Below are positions 26,926 to 35,027 of a stretch of DNA of 64,000 bases, one piece after another. Both the position numbers and the translations under genes were made by a program. The DNA lies in NCBI RefSeq assembly GCF_018595685.2, contig NZ_CP092334.1, forward strand, positions 2,012,001 through 2,076,000, given 5' to 3'. The stretch is from Flavihumibacter rivuli (GTDB taxonomy: Bacteria; Bacteroidota; Bacteroidia; Chitinophagales; Chitinophagaceae). The notes under the pieces were generated by a model. The model was not told the origin of the DNA. It did not search any database and saw nothing but the letters and a program-made list of their open reading frames with translations. Positions within the stretch are counted from its first letter, which is position 1; each line of letters opens with the position of its first letter.

Positions 26926-28668
26926 ATGGAAACAAGAGATTTATTCACCCAGTCAGGCATCATCATTACCCTACTACTAATTCTCCTACCGGTACTAACA
27001 GCAGTAGTGCTGATCATCATTAAAGCGAATTCCGCCATCAAAGAATACAAGATGGGTGTGAAGGTAGAGAACTTCAATACCTACCTCAAACGCCTATCTA
27101 TCGAAGAAATCAACCAATTAAAGCGTCGTCAAGAGGAACAGGAATATTCATTGAACAACAATGAACTTGGAAGTAACCTTCCGCCTGCCGACAAAAAAGG
27201 ACTGATCCATAATATAATTGAGGAGCCGGGTCTTCATTTTATAGAAACCAAAAAGAAAGCCCAGCCCAAGCACCATATTGCTCCCGAACTGGCAAGACTA
27301 ATAGTATGGTACTTGGCTTGCGGGGCATTCTGGCTGATCTTCGGGACTACAGTCGGGGAATACCTCGGGATCAAGTTCTCTGCACCAGATATTGACCATA
27401 TCAGCTGGTTGAGTTTCGGAAGGTTAAGGCCGGTACATACCAATGCTGTATTCTGGGGATGGGCATCCATTTCCATGATGGGGTTAGCCTATTATGTCGT
27501 TCCCCGCATTTCCAATACAGCCATCCACCATATCAAATGGGGTTACCACACATTGGTCGCTATGAATGCGGCGGTAATCATTGGGACCATTTCCCTGATG
27601 GCCGGCATCAATAACGGAGGAGGTGAATACAGGGAGTATACCTGGCCGGTGATGTGCCTCTTTGGCTATGGCATTGTCCTGTCACTGGTCAATTTCCTCA
27701 GAACGATCAGTAAGAGAACTACCAATGAGATCTATGTTTCCAACTGGTACATCATTTCTGCATTGATGTTCTTATTAGTGATCGTTGGGGTTGCCTACCT
27801 GCCGACCTGGCAAAAAGGGTTGGGCGAAACGATCATCCAGGGATACTATATGCACCAGGGGGTAGGTATGTGGTTTATGCTATTCTGCCTTGGCCTGATG
27901 TACTACTTCCTGCCACAGCAATTGAACAAGCCTATTTACTCCTATGGTTTGGGAATCCTGGCTTTCTGGGCACAAATACTGTTTTATACCCTGATCGGCA
28001 CCCATCATTTTATATTCAGTGCTATCCCCTGGTGGCTGCAAACCGTTGCCATTATAGGCAGTGCCGGAATGCTCATCCCGGTAATTGCCGGTACCACCAA
28101 CTTTATCCTGACCTTTAATGGGACATGGAACAAAGTTGCCCATAGCTATACCCTGCCATTTTATTTGACCGGTATCATCTTCTACTTTACAGGATCCTTA
28201 CAGGGTACCGTCGAAGCATTCAGGTTTACCAACCTGCTCTGGCATTTCACTGATTTCACTGTCGCGCATTCCCACCTGACGATGTATGGCATCATAACCT
28301 TTATGCTTTGGGCCTTCATCTATACCCTGGTTCCCCGTTTAACAGGCCATGAACCATCCCATATCGCGGTAGGCATCCATTTTTGGCTAGCCCTGATAGG
28401 ATTATTATTCTATACCATCCCATTAATGATCGGCGCAACATTCAAAGGCCTGAGCTGGATGGATGGGAAACCATTCATGGAAAGTGTGGTGCTCATGAAG
28501 CCCTATTGGTTATGGCGGGCAATAGGCGGCTCCCTGATGTGGCTTTCACACCTCGTGTTCATCTACAACTTCTATCGGATGGTGAAGGGAAGGATGGAAG
28601 CTAATATTCCCACAACCGCAAAGGATATCCTGAAAGCCAAAGAAAAATTGGAAACAGCAACCTTCTAA
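26926..28668 (+). CDS. cbb3-like (C-family) heme-copper oxidase subunit I
   Basis: 580 residues, about 100 longer than typical CcoN because of an extra N-terminal helix (11-32) and a charged linker. The heme-copper core is present: heme ligand H171 (LRPVHTNAVFWGW), copper/iron ligands H310 (YYMHQGVG) and H360-H361 (GTHHF), paired heme ligands H448 and H450 (VAHSHLTMYG), and the cbb3-type tyrosine block YSY (338-340). The Glu four residues after the first active-site His that marks NO reductases is absent (Gly314), so a true oxidase is more likely than NorB. First gene of an eight-gene operon with a cytochrome c subunit and NO-defence genes. Inner membrane, terminal electron acceptor O2 (inferred). 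Confidence 0.85.
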   Translation: METRDLFTQSGIIITLLLILLPVLTAVVLIIIKANSAIKEYKMGVKVENFNTYLKRLSIEEINQLKRRQEEQEYSLNNNELGSNLPPADKKGLIHNIIEEPGLHFIETKKKAQPKHHIAPELARLIVWYLACGAFWLIFGTTVGEYLGIKFSAPDIDHISWLSFGRLRPVHTNAVFWGWASISMMGLAYYVVPRISNTAIHHIKWGYHTLVAMNAAVIIGTISLMAGINNGGGEYREYTWPVMCLFGYGIVLSLVNFLRTISKRTTNEIYVSNWYIISALMFLLVIVGVAYLPTWQKGLGETIIQGYYMHQGVGMWFMLFCLGLMYYFLPQQLNKPIYSYGLGILAFWAQILFYTLIGTHHFIFSAIPWWLQTVAIIGSAGMLIPVIAGTTNFILTFNGTWNKVAHSYTLPFYLTGIIFYFTGSLQGTVEAFRFTNLLWHFTDFTVAHSHLTMYGIITFMLWAFIYTLVPRLTGHEPSHIAVGIHFWLALIGLLFYTIPLMIGATFKGLSWMDGKPFMESVVLMKPYWLWRAIGGSLMWLSHLVFIYNFYRMVKGRMEANIPTTAKDILKAKEKLETATF

Positions 28669-28677
28669 ACCTACGTT

Positions 28678-29682
28678 ATGGAATTCTTTAACCAAACAGG
28701 TAAACTCTTTAAAACCATTCTTGGCCTATTCCTTTTCCTGACCCTGGTTGTGGCTATCCTGCCGGCCATGAAAAACCAGCAATCCAATAAACCATTACCA
28801 GGTGCACCGTCACTAACGGAAGAGGAGAAGGCCGGAAAGAACATTTATATAGCCAATGGCTGTGTAGCCTGCCATAGCCAGCAGGTGAGGAATATTGAAA
28901 TGGATAAAGCATTTGGGGATCGCCCCTCTATTGCAGCGGATTATGCCGGCAATACAAGAACTGACCTATGGAGGAACACAGCTACCTTAATGGGAACAGA
29001 AAGAACCGGACCGGACCTGACCAATATCGGGAATCGCCAGCCCAGTACCGATTGGCACCTTTTACATCTATTCCAGCCACGTATTGTGGTGGATCAATCC
29101 ATTATGCCCGCCTATCCATGGCTTTTTGAGATCAGGGAAAAAACCAATAAGGACGATGTAGAAGTAAAAATACCAGAGCTATACAGCCAACATATCAAGG
29201 GGAAAGTAATCGCAACCAGGGAAGCTTTACAATTGGTAGCTTACCTGAAAAGCCTGAAACAACAACCCCTGCCCGATGGAAGGAAGGCAATGGATTTCCT
29301 TTATCCAAAAGCAATCCCAGGATCAACAGCAATAAAGGAATCACCCAATCAAAATGGCCAACAATTGTATGCGCAGAATTGCCAAAGTTGTCACCAGGCC
29401 AATGGCGAGGGACTACCCGGTGCTTTTCCAGCCCTAAAGGGAAGTCCTATTGTCAATGGGGATAATCTCGAATTATTTGTAGGCATTATCATGAAGGGTT
29501 ACGATGCCAGGCCGGAGTACGGCACCATGCCATCCATTGGCATCAATAACAACCTGACAGCTGAAGAAATAACCGCGATCATCAACCATGAGCGATCCAG
29601 CTGGGGAAACCAGGCCAAGCCGGTATCAGCAGCCGAGGTATCGCGGGTGATGGATATGATCAATACCAACAATAAAAAGTAA
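28678..29682 (+). CDS. CcoO-like cytochrome c with a second fused cytochrome c domain
   Basis: 334 residues. An N-terminal membrane anchor (11-30) leads to a CcoO-like domain with heme site CVACH (62-66) and TERTGPDLTNIGNRQPSTDWHLLH and IMPAYPWLF, the standard CcoO core. A second class I cytochrome c domain with CQSCH (235-239) and a distal TMPSIG methionine follows, resembling one domain of CcoP. No separate ccoP or ccoQ gene is present, so this fusion probably carries electrons to subunit I, encoded 9 bp upstream. Periplasmic, membrane-anchored di-heme protein. Fully supported by motifs. Confidence 0.92.
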   Translation: MEFFNQTGKLFKTILGLFLFLTLVVAILPAMKNQQSNKPLPGAPSLTEEEKAGKNIYIANGCVACHSQQVRNIEMDKAFGDRPSIAADYAGNTRTDLWRNTATLMGTERTGPDLTNIGNRQPSTDWHLLHLFQPRIVVDQSIMPAYPWLFEIREKTNKDDVEVKIPELYSQHIKGKVIATREALQLVAYLKSLKQQPLPDGRKAMDFLYPKAIPGSTAIKESPNQNGQQLYAQNCQSCHQANGEGLPGAFPALKGSPIVNGDNLELFVGIIMKGYDARPEYGTMPSIGINNNLTAEEITAIINHERSSWGNQAKPVSAAEVSRVMDMINTNNKK

Positions 29683-29686
29683 TCAA

Positions 29687-29950
29687 ATGAACCGAGCAAC
29701 AATCCTACTCCTGGTCGCCTTGCTCATTGGCAATATGCTCAATGCCTGTCCGGTATGTGAGCAACAGCAACCCAAATTCCTGAAGGGGATAACGCATGGA
29801 CCAGGACCCCAAACCAACTGGGAATGGGTGATCGTCGGGGTCATGGGGGTAATTACCCTTTTTATACTAGCCTACACAGTGGCCTGCTTTGTAAAGCCGG
29901 AAGGGAAAGGGGTACAGGATATCAAACAATCCATCTTGAATTCATTCTAA
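29687..29950 (+). CDS. small membrane protein with CPVC motif, unknown
   Basis: 87 residues, 4 bp after the cytochrome c gene. A signal-type helix (about 5-19) is followed by CPVC (21-24), a periplasmic stretch with HGPGPQTNWEW, and a second helix (about 49-68). The CxxC could bind metal or be redox active, but no family is recognised. Tight spacing shows it belongs to the oxidase operon and suggests an assembly, accessory subunit or copper-handling role. That role is inference. Too small and too tightly placed to be a chance frame. Confidence 0.72.
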   Translation: MNRATILLLVALLIGNMLNACPVCEQQQPKFLKGITHGPGPQTNWEWVIVGVMGVITLFILAYTVACFVKPEGKGVQDIKQSILNSF

Positions 29951-29960
29951 AAGCAAGCTG

Positions 29961-30365
29961 ATGACCAGGGAAAAAAGTAAGGTATCCATCTTTATTGATG
30001 ACAATGAATACCCGGTGGCTGATCTGCCAGCACCGGTTAGCTTCGAAATGGATACAAGGAAACTTACAGATGGCGAACATATACTGAGGATAGTAAGTAA
30101 ATCGCCCACCGGAAGGGAAGGCATCCGGACAATAAAGTTCTTTGTTCGAAATGGGCCTGCCATCTCAGTGGAGGGCCTAAAAGAAAGTGAGGTAGTAGAC
30201 GGGACCATACCATTGCTGATCAATGCCTACGACAAAGGGAACCAAAAAAGCTTTCTCCTGGAAGGAAGTGAAACACCACAGAGCATACCCAACTGGATAT
30301 GGATCATGCTGATCATTTTCATTGGATGGGCTGCTTTCTATTTGATCACTAATGCCAGTTTATAA
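29961..30365 (+). CDS. tail-anchored protein with Ig-like domains, unknown
   Basis: 134 residues. No signal peptide, but one C-terminal helix (about 108-128, IPNWIWIMLIIFIGWAAFY). The soluble part looks like one or two Ig-like beta modules: FEMDTRKLTDGEHILRIVSK and GPAISVEGLKESEVVDGTIP resemble bacterial Ig repeats. Spacing is 10 bp from the CPVC gene and one base from the globin gene, so it is an operon member. It could be an accessory subunit presented on the membrane, but topology is unclear. Function unknown. Confidence 0.7.
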   Translation: MTREKSKVSIFIDDNEYPVADLPAPVSFEMDTRKLTDGEHILRIVSKSPTGREGIRTIKFFVRNGPAISVEGLKESEVVDGTIPLLINAYDKGNQKSFLLEGSETPQSIPNWIWIMLIIFIGWAAFYLITNASL

Positions 30366-30366
30366 A

Positions 30367-30756
30367 ATGAAAACCGATATCACCAGTCTGACAGATATTA
30401 AACTCCTTGTTGACAGTTTCTATGGTAAGGTCAGGCAAGACGGGGTGCTGAAAGATATTTTCAATGACCGTATCCGGGATGCATGGAACCTTCACCTGGA
30501 AAAGATGTATCGATTCTGGCAAACAGTATTGCTGGAAGAACACACTTACAACGGAAGCCCATTTTTACCCCATGCCAACCTGCCAGTATCCCAGGAACAT
30601 TTCGACCAGTGGCTGGTCATCTTCAATACAACGATCGATGAACTATTCCAGGGTCCTAAGGCTGAAGAGGCCAAATGGCGGGCAAAAAAGATGGCAGAGA
30701 TGTTTCACTACAAAATAGAATATTATCGTAACAGGCAATCAAAACCACTCCTATGA
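30367..30756 (+). CDS. group III truncated hemoglobin
   Basis: About 129 residues from the ATG at 30367, one base after the previous stop. The globin pattern matches group III truncated hemoglobins such as Campylobacter Ctb: FYGKVRQDGVLKDIF, KMYRFWQTVLLEEHTYNGSPF and the proximal His in PHANLPVSQEHFDQWL. Members bind O2 and NO and take part in resistance to nitrosative stress or in supplying O2 to oxidases. It overlaps the next gene by four bases (ATGA). Cytoplasmic heme protein. Family call is secure; role here is inferred from neighbours RIC and hemerythrin. Confidence 0.93.
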   Translation: MKTDITSLTDIKLLVDSFYGKVRQDGVLKDIFNDRIRDAWNLHLEKMYRFWQTVLLEEHTYNGSPFLPHANLPVSQEHFDQWLVIFNTTIDELFQGPKAEEAKWRAKKMAEMFHYKIEYYRNRQSKPLL

Positions 30757-31190
30757 CCACAGTTAAAGACCCGCTGGTAGTGGTAGCTGTCTTTCTTTGG
30801 ATCGGCTTCATTTGCGCCATCAGTTTCATGGAAGCCTGGTTAAAGTTCAGGGCAGAAGGGGTTACCCTTCCCATAGGGTTATCCATTGGAAGGATTGTCT
30901 TCAAAGCCCTGAACAGGGTAGAATGGGTACTGGCCGTATCTGTAGCGGTGTGTATCCTGCTTAACCCTAATCATTCAGAAACATTTACCAACGTACTATT
31001 CATTTTCATCCTGGTCCTTCTGATCACCCAAACCATTTGGCTTTTGCCCGCTTTGGATAAAAGGGTAGTCCACTATATACAACAGCTTCCTTTACAACCC
31101 TCCAACCTGCATCGATACTTTATTATTACCGAGGTAACCAAAACCGTTTGTTTGGTAGCATTCGGATTGCTTCATTTCAAATCAAATTAA
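30753..31190 (+). CDS. four-helix membrane protein of the NO/oxidase operon, unknown
   Basis: 145 residues with four predicted membrane helices (about 8-28, 58-75, 78-98 and 122-140). Conserved-looking polar residues lie at helix ends (MEAWLKFRAEG, RIVFKALNRVEW, RYFIITEVTK), but no family is recognised. The start overlaps the globin stop by four bases and RIC begins 11 bp after its stop, so it is translationally coupled. A role in NO or oxidase handling is suggested by position only. Confidence 0.72.
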   Translation: MTTVKDPLVVVAVFLWIGFICAISFMEAWLKFRAEGVTLPIGLSIGRIVFKALNRVEWVLAVSVAVCILLNPNHSETFTNVLFIFILVLLITQTIWLLPALDKRVVHYIQQLPLQPSNLHRYFIITEVTKTVCLVAFGLLHFKSN

Positions 31191-31201
31191 ATACCCGTTT
31201 T

Positions 31202-31933
31202 ATGAATATTTCAGCCAGTCAAATCATCGGCGACCTGGTGGCCATGGATTACAGAACCGCAGCCGTATTTAAAGCAAATGGCATCGACTTTTGCTGCAAT
31301 GGCAACAGGAGTATAGCTGAGGCCTGCACTGAGGCAAAGCTATCCACCCCTACCCTGCTGCAACAACTGCAGGAAGTAATAGAGGCCCCCGGCCAGGAAT
31401 CCCATCATTTCCAAACATGGCCCCCTACTTTGCTTGCGGATTATATTGAGCAGGTGCATCATGCCTATGTCAGGAGAAAGATCAGCGAGATTATTCCCTA
31501 CCTCAATAAGATAACTGCGGTCCATGGAAACAATCACCCGGAGTTGAAAGCAGTGCAACAATTATTTGAAGAAAGCTCGGAGGACCTGCAGGAGCATATG
31601 CATAAGGAAGAAACAATTCTTTTCCCCTTCATCAGGGACGCAAACAAACCGGGGGATAATGGACCAACAGGAGCTACCATCTCCAATGACCGGGATGCCA
31701 GCCCGATTGCCATGATCCATGAAGAACATGATAAGGAAGGCGAGCGATTCAGGAAGATCGCAAGCCTAACCAATAATTACACCACCCCTCCGGATGGATG
31801 CAACACCTATCGGGTAACGCTGGGCTTATTGAGGGAATTTGAAGAAGACCTCCATCTTCACATCCATCTTGAAAACAATATCCTGATCCCCAAAATACTG
31901 GAGTCAGGAAAAGAAGGTAACAAAACAATTTAA
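31202..31933 (+). CDS. ric: RIC/ScdA iron-sulfur cluster repair di-iron protein
   Basis: About 243 residues from the ATG at 31202; an in-frame ATG at 31148 lies inside the previous gene and is not used. The ScdA N-terminal domain is clear (SASQIIGDLVAMDYRTAAVFKANGIDFCCNGNRS, with the FCCxG motif), and the hemerythrin-like C-terminal domain holds di-iron ligands such as HHAYVRR, HMHKEET, HEEHDKEG and HLHIHLEN. RIC (YtfE/ScdA) repairs Fe-S clusters damaged by NO or oxidants. It sits between the four-helix membrane protein and a hemerythrin gene. This is the best evidence that the operon answers nitrosative stress. Confidence 0.96.
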   Translation: MNISASQIIGDLVAMDYRTAAVFKANGIDFCCNGNRSIAEACTEAKLSTPTLLQQLQEVIEAPGQESHHFQTWPPTLLADYIEQVHHAYVRRKISEIIPYLNKITAVHGNNHPELKAVQQLFEESSEDLQEHMHKEETILFPFIRDANKPGDNGPTGATISNDRDASPIAMIHEEHDKEGERFRKIASLTNNYTTPPDGCNTYRVTLGLLREFEEDLHLHIHLENNILIPKILESGKEGNKTI

Positions 31934-31943
31934 TTGAATAAAT

Positions 31944-32420
31944 ATGGACAAGGAAGCTATCCAAAAGAAGCCCATCAGGCGGCACCAAGTATTGCAACCC
32001 ATTAGCCGGGAACATCACCATACCCTTTTACTGGTATGGAAAATAAGGAAAGGACTGGCCACAGGCATAGATCCCAAAAGGATAAAAAGGTATACGGATT
32101 GGTTCTATAAAACCTATGCAGCCCCGCATTTTGAATTGGAAGAAAAGTTCCTTTTCCCAGTCCTGGAACCCACCCATGAACTTATCATCAGGGCCCTTGA
32201 TGAACACCAACAGCTAAGGAGATTGTTCAAATACAATTCCGAACTTAACACTACCCTTACTACCCTTGCCGATCTCCTGGAATCACATGTCCGTTTTGAA
32301 GAAAGGGTCCTGCTCAACCTTATCCAGGAAATGGCCACACCCCATGAACTGGAAATAATAAGGCAAACCCACAGTGATGCCAGGTTCATTGAAAACGCCA
32401 GGGACGAGTTCTGGAATTGA
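31944..32420 (+). CDS. hemerythrin-domain protein
   Basis: 158 residues. A hemerythrin/HHE four-helix bundle with metal-ligand positions in REHHHTLLL, PHFELEEKFLFPVLE, DEHQQLRRLF and SHVRFEERVL. Soluble, no signal. Ten bases after RIC, last gene of the operon. Hemerythrin-like proteins bind O2 or NO at a di-iron site, or store iron for RIC. Precise role is inferred. A weak hairpin follows at 32463. Confidence 0.9.
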   Translation: MDKEAIQKKPIRRHQVLQPISREHHHTLLLVWKIRKGLATGIDPKRIKRYTDWFYKTYAAPHFELEEKFLFPVLEPTHELIIRALDEHQQLRRLFKYNSELNTTLTTLADLLESHVRFEERVLLNLIQEMATPHELEIIRQTHSDARFIENARDEFWN

Positions 32421-32462
32421 ATAATACAACCCATTAACTTTCTTGCATGGCTTGGTATTAAT

Positions 32463-32479
32463 CCTTTTTTCAAAAAAGG
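32463..32479. terminator. weak A/T hairpin after the hemerythrin gene
   Basis: CCTTTTTT C AAAAAAGG, a perfect but low-GC inverted repeat 43 bp past the operon's last stop. It may help end transcription; its low GC makes it a weak candidate. Confidence 0.3.
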
Positions 32480-32615
32480 GAAAGCCTATTTGATTGGGTA
32501 GTAGGATCAGTAGTACTTCACAAGAAAAGAATAAGGCTTATCGCTTCTACCCTGATCACCCGGGGTCATATAATGACAATTATTATCAGTAACATTACAT
32601 CCTACCTGTTTTACT

Positions 32616-33311
32616 ATGCAAAAAACTATCGGGCTCATAGGTGGAATGTCCTGGGAGAGTTCAGCGCTCTATTACAAAATAATCAACCAGGAGGTAAAGC
32701 AAAAACTTGGGGGAGTCCACTCCTGTAAATCCCTGATGTATTCAGTAGATTTTGCAGATATCGCAACCCTTCAGCACAATGGGGAATGGGATAAGCTTAG
32801 TGAAATCATGATCAATGCGGCCAGGGCATTAGAAAGTGGAGGAGCGGAATTCATTGTCCTGTGTACGAATACCATGCACAAGCTGGCTGATGATATATCC
32901 GGCAGTGTAAGTATCCCAATGGTCCATATTGCCGACGCTACCGGTGAAGCCATCAAAGCTGAAAATGTTAAAAGGGTCGGACTGCTGGGAACCAAATTCA
33001 CCATGGAGCAGGACTTTTTAAAACAGAGGCTTGCGGACCGTTACGCGATAGAAACCATCATACCATCAGCATCGGATAGGGATATAGTCCATGACATCAT
33101 TTACCAGGAGCTGGTAAAAGGGATCATTACCAAAAGATCGCAAAATGCCTACCTGGAAATTATTGACGACCTGATTGCATTGGGTGCCGAAGCCATTGTT
33201 CTTGGCTGTACGGAAATCGGTCTATTGATCAGTCCTGATGTTACAGAACATCGGTTATTTGACACCACCATAATCCATGCAAAAAAGGCGGTGGCTTTTT
33301 CATTAGAATGA
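32616..33311 (+). CDS. aspartate/glutamate racemase-family protein
   Basis: 231 residues. Asp/Glu racemase fold with both catalytic cysteines: one in VLCTNTMH and one in VLGCTEIGLL; GLIGGMSWESSALYY at the N-terminus matches the YgeA/aspartate racemase subgroup. The enzyme inverts an acidic or other amino acid without cofactor in the cytoplasm. It is 195 bp after the hemerythrin gene and its stop abuts the stop of the convergent DUF1349 gene with no base between. Not obviously linked to the oxidase operon. Substrate may be Asp, Glu or a broader amino acid set. Confidence 0.92.
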   Translation: MQKTIGLIGGMSWESSALYYKIINQEVKQKLGGVHSCKSLMYSVDFADIATLQHNGEWDKLSEIMINAARALESGGAEFIVLCTNTMHKLADDISGSVSIPMVHIADATGEAIKAENVKRVGLLGTKFTMEQDFLKQRLADRYAIETIIPSASDRDIVHDIIYQELVKGIITKRSQNAYLEIIDDLIALGAEAIVLGCTEIGLLISPDVTEHRLFDTTIIHAKKAVAFSLE

Positions 33312-34070
33312 TCACTCCCCCAGATAGGGATCTTTGATCGTCCTGGCTTGGTAACGGATATCGGAGAAAACAACAGAACATTCATTACCGGTGGGTGATT
33401 GGGCCAGGAAGCCCAGCAATAAGGGCTTTGTGGCATTGAACTGGAAATGCCGGACCAGTATCCATTTGGATTGATCCAGGGAATAATACAGCGTGATCAC
33501 CTTGCCTGCCCTGGCCATCTTGAAATATACTTTATCAGAAGGGATCTCTACTGAATTACAATCATCCGAAATATCCCTGGTCACCACCGACACGACCCTC
33601 CTTGCACCGGTATAATCCTTTTCAAAACAGAACTTCACCCAATTGGCACTATCCTGCTTGAGCACAATGGCGCCGCCATCCCATTTGTTGGCAAAGGCAT
33701 GCTGGATACCCACGCTAAGCACGAAATCTGCATCGGGCGTAAACAGCAGCTTCGGAGCGTTATCGGTATTGTAGGTAACATTGGGATCGCGGAACATATC
33801 GGTTTTAGGGCCTGCTACAATGGTGAAGCCATTCTTCCCAAATGAATAGGCAACGGGATTATTCTCCCATCGAAGGGGCTGGGAAATGCCTTCCACCCGG
33901 ATCGGCGGTCCTACCTGGGCAATAGCCGTAAAGGAAAGGAACAGCAACATAATAAGGGTAAGCCCCTTGATAAAAAATAAGCAACATTCACCCTCAAGTT
34001 GTGTGACCTGTTGAAGCATTGCATCCTTTGACAAAAAGACCTTACGGGGGTTTGAATGAGGAAAATGCAT
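33312..34070 (-). CDS. secreted DUF1349 (concanavalin-like) protein
   Basis: About 252 residues in the longest frame; starts at 34019 and 33950 are also possible, since the signal-like helix (LTLIMLLFLSFTAIAQ) lies well inside the longest version. The mature part is a DUF1349 jelly-roll (VAYSFGKNGFTIVAG, KWDGGAIVLKQDSANWVKFCFE, ITLYYSLDQSKWILVRHFQF, GFLAQSPTGNEC). Members are often carbohydrate-binding or of regulon-dependent, unknown function. No catalytic residues are evident. It is the last conserved-looking gene before the defence island. Start position is the weak point. Confidence 0.8.
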   Translation of the reverse strand: MHFPHSNPRKVFLSKDAMLQQVTQLEGECCLFFIKGLTLIMLLFLSFTAIAQVGPPIRVEGISQPLRWENNPVAYSFGKNGFTIVAGPKTDMFRDPNVTYNTDNAPKLLFTPDADFVLSVGIQHAFANKWDGGAIVLKQDSANWVKFCFEKDYTGARRVVSVVTRDISDDCNSVEIPSDKVYFKMARAGKVITLYYSLDQSKWILVRHFQFNATKPLLLGFLAQSPTGNECSVVFSDIRYQARTIKDPYLGE

Positions 34071-34085
34071 ATTACCAGTATTTAG

Positions 34086-35027
34086 TTATTGCAACCGGCT
34101 CATCCTTTCGGATAAAATGGTTTTGTATTGTTCTTTGAATGCCTCACTCATAAAACTGCGGTCTATGAGCTCCAGCCATTGGGGCAGTGCTTTCACCATC
34201 TTTTTAAAGATGTTTTCCTGCTGCTTATCTTCCACCTTTAGTGCATTCATTGCTGCTACAAAATCCTGCTTCCTCAGTTTTTTCTTTCGCCCATTTAAAG
34301 TTAAAGCCATTTCTTCCTCATCGGCAGGATTTACCAAAGTGGTATTCACCAAATCATAAGCCGGTGATAAGGTCATGCCCAAACCCGGCTGCTCCAGTAA
34401 AGAGAAATTCTTCAAATGCATATCCGCATTGCCTGTAAGGAAGGAAAAGAGTACCAGCTCAAAAAAGTTCACCACATCCAAACCCGGATTTACTGAATAT
34501 TTTTGAATGACTTTACCGATCTGCTCATAGCTGCCGTGGTATTTGTCTTCAGTGAGCCGTTCGGTGAGTTGGCACATATCTTCCATAGCCAATTTTCCCT
34601 TTTTGGTTCGGTCGATCCGCTTGGTTACATAAGCCAGTTTGCCAGATGGCAGGCGAATCAAACTATGGGGCGCTGTTTTTATTCTGGCTATTGCTGCCAA
34701 ATGCATGGTTGTATCTTCCACTTCCGGCAATTGCGGATAGAATTCAACAGGCGGTTTCAAAATATACCCGCCCCATAAGCCCACAATGGTGAATCTTCGT
34801 TCTGCGCCTTCTTTATTATTGCCGGTGATGTGCAAGGACAATTTGGCCTGCACACCTGTTACGGCCGTTTGGCTTTGTATCACTTTTTTGGCCAATGGCT
34901 CCAGGTCTTCCTCAGAATAAGGCAACGCCGGAGGAGTTGGCTGCCCAAATATTTTCCTTGAGCAGGAGGCATGAAAATCCAGTTCATGTCCTGCCAATGG
35001 CAGGTAACAAAACAAACAGGTACTCAT
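34086..35027 (-). CDS. hipT: HipT-like kinase toxin (HipA C-terminal part)
   Basis: 313 residues from the ATG at 35025-35027, which follows an AGGAGG-type site; the longer frame to 35075 is rejected. Short Cys/His motif C4xxC7...H19xxC22, then a kinase core: Gly-rich loop AVTGVQAK (55-62), ATP Lys91 (YILKPP), catalytic GNADMHLKN with Asp202, and metal Asp225 (SPAYDLV). This is a HipA kinase missing its N-terminal subdomain 1, which is encoded separately by the upstream hipS gene (4-bp overlap). That is the HipBST arrangement, in which HipT phosphorylates a tRNA synthetase and HipS blocks it, as shown for E. coli O127. The autophosphorylation SIS pair is AVT here. Confidence 0.88.
   Translation of the reverse strand: MSTCLFCYLPLAGHELDFHASCSRKIFGQPTPPALPYSEEDLEPLAKKVIQSQTAVTGVQAKLSLHITGNNKEGAERRFTIVGLWGGYILKPPVEFYPQLPEVEDTTMHLAAIARIKTAPHSLIRLPSGKLAYVTKRIDRTKKGKLAMEDMCQLTERLTEDKYHGSYEQIGKVIQKYSVNPGLDVVNFFELVLFSFLTGNADMHLKNFSLLEQPGLGMTLSPAYDLVNTTLVNPADEEEMALTLNGRKKKLRKQDFVAAMNALKVEDKQQENIFKKMVKALPQWLELIDRSFMSEAFKEQYKTILSERMSRLQ

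Noticed and set aside
26926..28668. Subunit I as a canonical NO reductase (NorB)
   Set aside because: The Glu four residues after the first active-site His is absent (Gly314) and the YSY block of cbb3 oxidases is present; NO reduction cannot be excluded but is not supported.
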